Both the position numbers and the translations under genes were made by a program. From Dasyornis broadbenti (taxonomy: Eukaryota; Chordata; Aves; Passeriformes; Dasyornithidae), in contig VZRN01001146.1 of NCBI GenBank assembly GCA_013397935.1, forward strand, positions 1,416,203 to 1,480,202: DNA of 64,000 nt, given 5' to 3'. The notes under the pieces were generated by a model. That model saw nothing but the letters and a program-made list of their open reading frames with translations. It made no database searches and was not told the origin of the DNA. Positions 11,971 through 22,100 of the stretch are shown here, piece by piece. Numbering within the stretch: position 1 is the stretch's first letter; each line of letters opens with the position of its first letter.

Positions 11971-12046
11971 AGATAGTGGTGTTGCATGCTCCTACTGTCT
12001 GTGACGGAGCTCCATGTTATTTTCTAGTCTTCTATTCATTTTTCAG

Positions 12047-12106
12047 TCAAAAGAATATCCAAGGAATGTGCCAGAAAACCCGGCAAGAAAATTTGTAGAA
12101 AAGGAG
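12047..12106 (+). CDS. NLGN1: NLGN1 splice-site-A cassette exon (20-residue A1 insert)
   Basis: A 60-base exon between a pyrimidine-rich CAG acceptor (AG at 12045-12046) and a GTATGT donor (starting 12107). It enters and leaves in phase 1, so joined to the G ending the previous exon it encodes exactly 20 residues, starting VKRISKECARK and ending KKICRKG. Inclusion or skipping both preserve frame. The peptide matches the A1 insert known at splice site A of NLGN1; the paralogous NLGN3 insert, as I recall it, has Asn where this has Gly (KPGKK). Nine of 20 residues are Lys or Arg, with one Glu and two Cys (positions 8 and 17) that could pair. In the family this insert sits on a surface loop of the esterase-like domain and modulates partner binding. 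The basic charge suggests contact with acidic ligands such as heparan sulfate; that is inference. Upstream TGCATG motifs suggest regulated splicing. Confidence 0.95.
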
Positions 12107-13751
12107 GTATGTATAAAGTGGACCGAAAAAAAAAAAAAAAATGGGGGAGAGATCGAAACCTTGCGAAAGGAGAACGAGTAATGCAGGTGAAAGAGGCTGA
12201 TTGCTGGTGCTGGGAACTGTTAGGGACTGTCTTGTCCTGTTGGAGAGGTGTTTAAAGAGAGGAGCACGTACAGCAGATGAGAAGACAACTTTTGCAAAGC
12301 CGGGACTCAGTTGCACCTGATCGTCTCTCTCTTGCACTCTCTCCAGTGACAGCGTTGGCAGCTTCTCTCTTGGCCTGGAGGTGCTGGGCAGAGTCTGGCA
12401 GTGGCACGAGGGGCAGGATGTTGTGTGTGGATGCAGAGGAGGGAGCTCTGCCCGGGGATGGGCGCTGCTGCCGCTGGAGGGGCTGGCACGGCTCACAGCT
12501 CTCCCTTCCAGCACATAATGGCTGGGAAGTCTTACAGCAACGCAGGGCTGAGACCTGCCTCGGCTTTCTCCAGGATACACCCTGTTTTCTTGGAACAGCG
12601 TTAACTTTCCTGAAATGTAGATGTGAAATTGTTTTTTTTTTTTTTCGTTTACGCGCTTCTAAAAGCGGGCGTTGATTTCCTTTATTCTGTGATTACAGCT
12701 CTCTTTGTCAAGCCCAAAAACTCTTAATAGGGGTGTAGAGAACTGTTAAAATATTGTGACATGGTACTTTGGGAACTAGGCTGCTTTTGGAAGCTTTGGA
12801 AACTTGGCTTCTACCCTTTTCGTGTTCAATAGTATGGAAGAGTTTGCAGATTTCTTTGTGAATATTTGCAAATTCCCGGAGCAGTTGACGTGCAATAGAA
12901 AAGGTTTCTTTTGGTACTGATTTAAAGGAGGCACTTGGTGCTAGGTTTGAGGTACTAACTTTGTTTTCTTTACATGTTTGTTTTGCACCAAATTATTTTC
13001 TTTGTTTGCTTTAAAATAATGTGTTACATTAGAGCTGGTCTACGTGTGACTTACAATGCTTTTTGGGGAAAACAGAGTCCCGTGGACATGCGCAGTTGCC
13101 TATTATTATAATCCAAATTTTTCATGTCCTGTTATTCCAAAACAAAAACATTTTAGGAAGGCGTCATAGCAGGAATGTGTAGAGTTGGGCAAAATTCAAC
13201 TCTGTAAATGCTGTATTTGGTTTTTAAGGCAGTATCTAGGCTCTAAATGAAGGTGGCCTTGTTGCCAAGGCTTCAGCTCTTACAGCTCCTAACTGCTGGT
13301 TGCAGCTAGTTGTTAATTATTAATTGTTAATTGTAGTTGCTCGATGTATGCTTTTTTTAGATGTCTAAATCCACTTTCAGTGACTTAAAGCAATTTGTGT
13401 TTAAAGTGTCAGGCTTTGAGGCATCTTCTGTTTTCTGTTAGGGAATTTTTGCTCACTGCTGTAAAAGTACAATTGTTAAAGCTGGATTCCCAAAGCTGGA
13501 AATGAAGATAATCAGGGTACTGTGAGCAACGTCACTTCTTCACACATCATTCAAGTTAGAATAACTGCTGTCATTTATATGCATTCAATTAATGTGCAGT
13601 GCTGCAGCAGTTATTACGCAGTTCATCAAGCGTGTGTAATTAGCTGAGCAACTTTCACTTCCTATCACCCAGACGCTGATTCACAAAGTCATAAATAAAG
13701 ATGCAGATCCCCATCATTGTTCTCGGAAAGCATCTTTCATATGAGAGAATA

Positions 13752-13754
<3 letters not shown>

Positions 13755-13790
<36 letters not shown>
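13755..13790 (+). repeat. Poly(A) run of 36
   Basis: Thirty-six uninterrupted A bases, the longest A run in the window. I looked for a retrocopy body upstream and for matching target-site duplications and saw neither, so I call it a simple homopolymer. Confidence 0.9.
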
Positions 13791-13793
<3 letters not shown>

Positions 13794-14740
13794 GGAAAAT
13801 AGCAAAAATACAGGGAGAGAGAGCCCAGTAGCTGAGGAAGTCATGTTTATTGTCCTGTGGGCTTGAAGGAGAATAAAGAGAGTTATTTGAAATTCAGTAT
13901 GTACCTTTCCACTTAGATTCATTGCACACACGGCACAATAAAAAGCCTACCTTGTGCTGTTGACAAGTGCAGAGAACTCCTGCGTACCTTCAGCTGGGCA
14001 GCTGAGATATCTGCAGTAATCTCTGCTCTCTGAGTAGATCACACTCTACTCACCCATGCATAACCTGAGATTTATCCTGGCCTTGGACTGCCCCCACAGC
14101 CAGTGGCAAAAGGAGTCGTGTTGCAGGACAAAGTTGCACTAGAGTTGCAGCAACCACAGCTTGGAAATGGCTTTGGGTTTTCGTAGAAAAGAAGAAAGGC
14201 CCAATTTTCTCCCTTTTGCTGGATTTTCAGGTTGCAGTCATTGCATCACAGTTAGTGATGAAAATTATTGGAAAGAGAAAATCTGGAAATCAGAGGCAGA
14301 TTTTTACACCATCTTTTCAATTCATAAAGGATACATAAAATCAAAGTGACTGAACTGCCAACCATATGCTATAGTTATATATGGTTTGATTCTTTCGTAT
14401 TACATGAAATAGACCGAATTAGATAAATAAATTAGTATTTATGCTTGTCTGCTGAGGGATATGAGAAAATTCAGAATTTTGAAGAACAGGGAGCAGTCTG
14501 ATTAAGACAGATGTAGAAATGAAAGTTCTATCCATGAGTCATGCTAGAGATGGTAATGAGCATTATATCCATGACCTCCTGTTGGGATTTGGTTATGCCC
14601 ACAGCACAGACTATACAGTGATAGGATGAAGCTGGGTGAAAAGAAATGAGACAATTCAGCATGTTTTTTGCTAAATATGGAGGCCTACATTTCAGTTACT
14701 TAACCTTCAGCTTACTGATTCAATAGATAAAGACTGAGCA

Positions 14741-14766
14741 TCTGGTTTTTCCCTTCAGGTACGTGA
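14741..14766 (+). promoter_or_regulatory. Candidate recursive splice site in the large NLGN1 intron
   Basis: A pyrimidine tract ending TTTTTCCCTTCAG (AG at 14757-14758) is joined directly to GTACGTG, so the acceptor immediately regenerates a donor. A CTGAT branch-like motif lies 40 bases upstream. A further donor-like GGTATGA sits at 14794-14800 and would define a 36-base exon. In the NLGN1 phase that exon hits a TGA at its third codon, as reported for recursive-splice exons in long vertebrate neuronal genes. It is only 2.7 kb from the A1 exon, closer than typical sites. Confidence 0.3.
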
Positions 14767-17700
14767 AGGTCAGAGGCTGCCAATTCTGTTCTGGGTATGA
14801 GAATCCTGTGTTTGCAAGGGCTGGATCTGGAAAACTGGTACAAGGCATCCGGTTAATTTTGTGTTACTTTTTTGGGTTTAGTCTCCATAATGCTAAATTT
14901 TAATAGACCCTAGGTTATATTGCAGGTAACACTATTTTACCGATTGATACTAATTATATTGTTTATTATCTGGCATTTCCTGAATTTCCTGACAAAATTT
15001 TGCATCATTTCTAGGGATTACCTGGATAGTTTTCTACCGTTTGGCGTTTCAGATCTCTTATTTACCTTACAGTCAAAACACAAATATTTTACTTGTGATT
15101 CAGAATGACAGGGTAACTCTTTGTGTCTTAGGAGGGCAGTGCATCCTGCTTTAGCTGCAGTCCTTTGGTGTTTTAGTACTCTATATTCATTTCTTCGGGT
15201 TTCAATCATTTGCACCATCAATTCCCTAATTTAATGACAACCGCATAAAGGAAATTTGAAAAGGATCACTAATATGACTAAAGGAAACCCCAGGTGTTGT
15301 GTGCTCTGCACTTGGGATGAGAAGCTTGCTCTTTCCTAGGAACCTGTACTGAAGTCTTTGTATTGCCTGAAGATGGCTCCATGTGAAAATGCGGAGGTGT
15401 AGGTGGTATATCCTCAATGTCATGGAGCCAGGCACGTACAGTTTTGGATAAATTAGTATTTGTAGGAGATTTAGGTGTAGAATAAGGAAAGAAATCACTT
15501 GATCCTTACTTTTATGTTTAGGAATTATCAGTGGCTCAGAGACCGCCCAATGTCAGTGACTTTCCCAAATGTGGATTCTGTTTCTTATTCTAGTCAGGGC
15601 AGTGAATAAATTTTAAATGCTAAGACTCATGATCTGAACTACCTCATTTGAGAGTGTAGGATTAGACAGCTCTATTAATATTTATGCCTCCTAATGGGCT
15701 ACTCGATTTTCAGAGCAAAGCTCCCCACACCATACCTCCTGGGTTATGGCTGTGGTTACTATGGACGCACAGGAGCAAATATACATACACACAAATATAT
15801 TCATGGAACTGAAACACAAATCACACTGCAGTAATCTCATCCTGCTTTGATCTCCCTTTGTTTTCAGTAGAGAATATGTTACATCAGTTGTGTTTTGTAA
15901 GAGGCTCTGATAACCTTAGGGCTTTAAGCTTAGCAACGTGAAATGTTCTTTACAAGTCTAAGCAGAAATGTCACCTGTTACCTTGTGCTTCTGTTGAGTG
16001 TTTGTTCCAGTACTCCCTAGAACTACCCTAGAACTGTTTATTCATCATCAAATCTTTCAAAGGAGGAATTAATATAATTTGTGCAGTTCCTGTGGACTTC
16101 CTTAAATGAAGTTCTTTCTGTAAACCCATCTGAGCTCTGAAATCAACCAGAAAAGGACAAGCGGAGACCTTTAAAATGTGCATTTCCACTGGCAAAAGCT
16201 GTGAATCGATTATCAGAGTTCTTTTTTTTCTAAATGTGAAATTTTGAAAATAATACCAAACTAATGGAAGCGTAGAATTATAGAAATATCCCTTTTTCAA
16301 AGTCCATATGGATGGAAAGTATGAAATGTAAGGTGTGAGCCTCCATCACTGTAGCGAGAGCTATGTCAAAATAAGTTGTGTTGTCAGTAGGCTGAGAACC
16401 TGCCTTTGCAGACCATTGCCAGGGCTCTGGGTCCCTTGAGAGTGAGTGCCAAGCCCACAGAGCTGTCTTTGTGCACATTTTGGTGTATCTCAACTCTTTA
16501 AAAGAGTTTCTATCTCAATTAGGCCACTTTGAAAATTCATGACAAACTCTTTGCCCGTAGTATATTTGTGCCAGTAGTTTGCTGCTCACATTTGAAGTTT
16601 CACCCCCATCCAGCCTTGCTGGCTCCTGGCTGCAGAGCCCTCATCCTCATTGCCTGTGGCATCAGCAGGCCCAAATGTAGTCCAAAATCCTGAACTCCGC
16701 TGCTACGCACCAAGACACCGCGATTGTTCTATTTTTCTGTTCCTTTCTGAAGCCCTGTATTCCTGTTTTCCATTCCTCAGCTACCACTGCAGCATCTCCT
16801 ATTATACCGGTAATACACGGAAGAAGATAATGAAGCAAACATTGTCTTGTGGAGGCCTTTTCATCCTTTCACAATCTAAAGCTGTTAGTGTCAGTTAGCA
16901 GCATTTTTCAAAGTTGTGCAGTAGGTTTATGTCATATTTGAAATAAAATGCTTAAAACTCTGATGTACTTTCTCCAGCCCTCTTTCTGGGTGAGCCAGTG
17001 CTTGACAATGGAAGAATTTGCAGACTGTATTTTAAGACTCCAGTCATCTTAAATGCCATCAGCACTGGTCACAGTCCCCTGTAAATGTCTGGTTGCTCGG
17101 GCTCTGGGCTCTTGCTGACCACACAGTCATCGTGCTGTCACTGCTTTGTTCATATACCTTGACAGTGCTTATAGCTCTAACAGGTCTTAAATTCTGATCT
17201 AATTCCATTCCTTGTCCATTATTTTACTGCTTGCTTTTCATTTTCTACATCCTCCCCCACACAGGCTCTAAAATAGTACTGCTACCCTGATAATGCTAAG
17301 TCGGATAAAACTGGTTTGTGCTTCTTCCCCCGGCCTTTGTTGGCTTGGATTGGTTTTACTCAGTAAACATCTGTGAGATGGTTTTCCTTTCAATCTGTTA
17401 GTTTCTAATTTATCATTTAAAGCCAGAACGGACAAATCTTGTAAAAAATAACTACATAAGTGTATTTGTACATTTTCAGGAGGAACATTTGAGCAACTAA
17501 TATGGCTTTTGGATAACTATTATTTTCTGCCTTTTTACCCTCCCCTGTATCGTAGTATTATTCCTTTGCTCTTCTCTGTGTTAATGCTCTTCATCTCTTT
17601 GTTTCCTTATAATACACATGGATACAAACATTGTTATTATTCTTTGGATGTTTTTTTAAGCTTGAAACATGATGCTTACATGTGTCAAACCACTCTTAAG

Positions 17701-18949
17701 GATCATCTCACAATGTTAATAATCTACTTATAACTTGAATATTGCTCCAGTATAATTTCTTTTTCTTTTTTTTTCCAAATTATTTTTACTCCTAACTCTT
17801 TAGCCTTCTTCATTTTTACTTGCTTTATGATGTCAAATTTACATGTCTTCTCCACTTTGATATGTATGGTATTAATAATTGTACTCGGCATTCAGAAATC
17901 AACTGCTTTAATGAGCTTACCATAAATGAGATTTGTTTTTGGGATGTCAAACCATTTCCTTCTGTTTTAATATAAATATCTCTTATTTTACTTTCTCATG
18001 CTTGCAATAATGAGATTTATCAAAACAAGAAGCAGCACTGAACAGCACAAGGCTAGGGGAAGTGGGACAAAGCTGACTTTCAGCCATGTTTGCTCCTATG
18101 TTCCAACACAGGGACCAGAGTGGTCTCTGGCTGGAGCTGGGGCTTCCTCAGGGCTGCTCTTGCAGAAATTGCAAGACACATGGAAATGGCCCAGTCCAGG
18201 TGCTGCAGCTGATTTTCCCTTCCAGAGTTTTGTCAAAGTGCTTTGGAACGTTTCAGCAGCAGCAGCAGCAGTAAATCATGTTGCTAATTCCTCTGCTGTG
18301 GGAATTCTGCTAATATCCCTTGGTGCCATCGGAGCAGGAATGTTTTCTACATGCTTTTTATGAGGGTGGATTTTGACTTTCCTGTCCATACTAAAAGTAC
18401 AGTAAGCACACAGCAAGTTTAGGCACAGGAATGTGTTTGAAGAGAAAGAAAACTCCCTGGCTGAAGAACTGGGTGTTTGTCCAGCTGATGAGGCTCTGTA
18501 AGTAGTTCCTTTATTGAAATATCACAGCCCTGTAGAGAATGCACCTTCTGCTGGGTTTCTGTGTTGCTGGGGTATAGCCAGTAGGTCTGAGCACACTTTG
18601 GAGGAAACCATAGCCAGTAGGGCAGTTAGGATGTTGTCATAGGAACTGTTCTCTTCTTCCTGCGCTCGACAGTCTTTTACATCCGATGTCTTGTGAGATG
18701 CTGAGCTCTCCTAGAATGCTTAGGTTTGGGCTACATTAATACCAGTGGATCAGGCCCTGCAGAGGTCTCTTGTTAAGATTTAATATTTAAAGAGTTTTTA
18801 AAATCTTATTTTTTTTAATCTGTTGAAAATCATGTATATAGTATCTACAGAGAGATAATTTAGTAAGGCAGAAACAACAGGAGAGAGGCAGCCATTTATT
18901 ATTTGTGTTTGTTTTCTGAAAAGCTTCCATTTATTAAATTTCCCTCTTT

Positions 18950-19110
18950 TTGTAAAGGCCTTCTTTAATTATTAGCTGAAAATCAGGTATTTATGTAATT
19001 ACCATAATTATATCTACACATCTAGTGTACTTGCAATTATTTCATTAAAAATTGTAATTATTATACAATTATAGGGGATAATGACGCCCTTGCAACATAT
19101 TGCAGAAGCC
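18950..19110. promoter_or_regulatory. Candidate conserved noncoding element with small inverted repeat
   Basis: Rich in TAATTA cores, with a 7-base perfect inverted repeat AATTGTA / TACAATT around a 7-base spacer at 19050-19070. It could be an enhancer or simply AT-rich intron. Confidence 0.2.
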
Positions 19111-22100
19111 CTAATTAAATGGTGGCATAAATGAATTGGAAGAGATTTTGAAGTTTTGAATATTGTTTTATCAGAAATATCAGAAGTGATTCATCCACAT
19201 TATGAACTGGCAGTAAAACCCCTGCAAAGTTATTTTGAGAAAATATTTCACAAAGCTCATGGGAAAAGATTTGTCTCCATTGCCTTTCTGTCTTTATTTT
19301 CTGTTCTCAATATTCTTTCACCTAAAAGCTGTCTGCAGATTTTTAATGGAAAGGTGCATTGTGTAGGAAGAAGATTGCACAGCTTGCTGAATCTTTCTAG
19401 AAGGCTCAGCCCAGAACAAGCACAGTTTGTACTCAGACATCTTTTTCCTAAACAGAGGCAGAAACTTACCCAACAGTTGGCTGAAGATGATGAAAAACCT
19501 CCACTAAGTATAAGGAGGTTTTTACTCCGTGCAGAGATTCAGTGATCTGCTTATATATTGGAGCGTCCAAATTGTGCGCCTCCAGGCGTTGGGGAAAGAG
19601 GGGGGGAAAAAAAAAATCCTCTTGTATTAGAGATTCTTGTATGCTCCAGGCACAGGAGATGGGCTAAGCAGCGTGGATGCAGAGGAACCCTGTGGAGCAT
19701 CTCCCTTTCTCTCCCGCAGAGTGGGTGGGGAATAACTGGCAAGGGTAACATATGCCAGAATCTACCAAAACCTCAGGATCACAGATTTCTCACCCTTTTT
19801 CATGTCAACCTTCTGCAGCGTGCAGATGATCTCTCTTCCTTCAGCTAATTTTAAGTCATTGCAAATGGCAGTAAGACACAGTCAGTTTTTAAGGTTGTTT
19901 TCTCGTTCTGTGTTTCCCATGTGACAGAGTGTGCTGTTCACTGCACATTGCACTGCCCTGACCCTGTGGCGATGAGGAGCCACCCTTCCCTCGTCACCCT
20001 CCTCGGTTCTGCTGGGGACAGCACCCTCTGAGGCTCGGGGCAGGCTGGAGCTGTGCCCAAACCATCTGGGGGGGCTCCCATTCCCATCCTCCCTCCCACC
20101 TACCAGCTGGGCTCCTCCTCCAGTGCTCGCTCCCAGTTTTGTCAGGGGAATGACTCATGCACGTTCTCCCCAGTTACTTCAGATGCAGTCAGGCAGGTTA
20201 GACAAACCTTCTGTTTAATTCACTTATTTCACCTCAGCTCGTTTGTGCTCAAACCCGATTAAAGAGGGCTTGCAGGGGCTGCTCTAATGCAGAATTTCAC
20301 ACTCCCACAAAGAGATGGGAACAAAGCTCTGAGAAACAGGGGATCCTAGATCAGCAATAATGTCTTGCCATGCCCCGAGCTGAAGAAGGAGCATCCAGCC
20401 ATGGCCTGGAGAAGAGCTCCGCGCTTATCCCGCATTATCAGGCTTCCACGCTCATATTGTTGGGGTGGTTTCCTGAGGACTGGCTGCCCTTTAACCCAAA
20501 GCTTTGCACCACTGTAGTTGTCAACCTCACCATGGCGCCCTTGCAGGAATTTTTTTTTTTTTTTTTTATTTTATGCCAATATTTCTCTTCACCTTTAATT
20601 TAGTTTTCTTTAATATATTAGTTTTAATGTAGTGAACAGGCAAACAGAACAGCTGCATGGAGCTGACCCAATGAGAACTCATTTCCTGAGAGTCCTCATT
20701 CCCAAAGCAATAGTCTTGATGAGATGGACCCAGTGGTAAGGGAATATGAAGCCTGCATTTATCTATGTATATGTGTACATCTAAAAGGCATAATCAGATC
20801 TGAAAACTCAAAGGAAAGCTAGTACAATTTATCTTACTTGATTGCAAAATTGATATTGACTCATACGTTTTCATATTTATTTTAAAGTGCCAAAAGAACT
20901 TGGACTTTTTTAAAAAAATATGAACTTAATTGCTAAAGGCCATATCGAAGATAGAGACAAACAGAAGATTTTGCACATTTACCTGCCTCAAGACTGCTTT
21001 TATGAATAAGGTTGTCTGTGCTCTATACGGTACTTTGGATCCATGGAATATTGCTGTATATGGCTGTTGGAGAGGCAGGTTTATTTTGGGAAATTTTGCA
21101 AGAAATCTTCCGGCTGTAAACCTGGGTTTTAAAATCTTAATCCTTCCCTGTTTCTCTCTGATGCTGCAAGCAAATGAAGTAGCTCTCCATATGAATCAAT
21201 TAATAGCTGTGCTATGTGGAACAGGAGAGAGAATTAAGTTTGTTTTCTACACTTTTCAGTCATTAACTGAGCCACTGGTTAATGAAAAATGGATTGCTTT
21301 TGCTCTAAACAATAACTTCTGAAACAACAAATGATTGCTATGCTTAAGAGGCGAAGCCCCTGTGGTCTGTTTTAGATGGAGTCTCCACAGATGAGGTCTC
21401 ACACAAAGGAAGAAAGAAAAGATGCATCGATTGTTTTTTCTTTAAAGTGCCATGAAACCCTTGATTAACTGCAGTTCTTGTAGTGCTGCATTTGCAGTTC
21501 AAGCACTTGACGGTATTACCTGGCCAGAAGCACGTTATGGTACAGGACCATGCAGAAGGGGTGCTTGAGTTTCATAGAGACACGGATCATTGCTGAAGAG
21601 GTCGTGGTGAAAGCCTCCATCCCATCCTGAATTTGGGCCTGTTCATGGAAATTCTTTGCATCCCCTTCCGTGTGCATTTCTTTCCGTGTCGCTCACATGT
21701 GACAGAGAGCGTCTCCCCTTGAACTGTGAGATGGTCATGTGCTTGTGACAGGCTGATCTTGCTTCTGCTCCTGACACCTCTGAAAGACGGCTGCAGAGAT
21801 GTGCTCAGGCGTGAGAGGGGTGCTCGCCCGCAGAGGCGAGCTGCGAGACAGCTGATGAGCCGAGAGCAGCGAGGAAGGGGATCTGACAGCAAAGAAGGCT
21901 CCTGACACACACGGTGAAGCAGGTGTACCCTGCCAGGCACCGTGCAAACCAAGCAGAGAAATAGGATTAAAAGGCTCTTTCCCTTTAGGCAAAATAAGGC
22001 GAAGAAGAAGGCAGCGCACAATTCCACCCTGCAGTTTTTAGTGGCAGAAACTATTTTTCTCTCCAGAGTTTGCTAACATATATTAGTTGCTGTTTTTCTG

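Larger units (their letters stand above)
11698..11988 (+). promoter_or_regulatory. Cluster of four TGCATG (RBFOX-type) motifs upstream of A1
   Basis: TGCATG occurs at 11698-11703, 11721-11726, 11907-11912 and 11983-11988, all on the transcribed sense strand. A random hexamer is expected about once per 4 kb. I saw no copy in the first several hundred bases after the exon. UGCAUG is the established binding site of RBFOX1/2/3. Binding upstream of a cassette generally favours skipping, so this predicts lower A1 inclusion where RBFOX is abundant. The motif count is direct observation; the regulatory effect is inference. Confidence 0.6.
11594..12046 (+). other. NLGN1: Short NLGN1 intron between first coding exon and A1 cassette
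   Basis: A 453-base intron from a GTGAGT donor to the CAG acceptor at 12045-12046. Unlike the rest of the window it is dense with apparent RNA-processing signals: four TGCATG motifs, one further GCATG at 11681, a strong extra 3' splice site at 11820, and AATAAA at 11947. The short distance to the cassette suggests the two exons are processed together. Confidence 0.85.

Noticed and set aside
13500..13790. A36 run considered as the tail of a retroposed gene or LINE
   Set aside because: The upstream sequence resembles no repeat or mRNA I know and I found no flanking duplication.
19156..19545. 129-codon open frame
   Set aside because: Begins with TTG, not ATG, no recognisable domain, sits inside NLGN1 intron; probably chance.
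20930..21322. 130-codon open frame
   Set aside because: Begins with a non-ATG codon and shows no family resemblance; probably chance.
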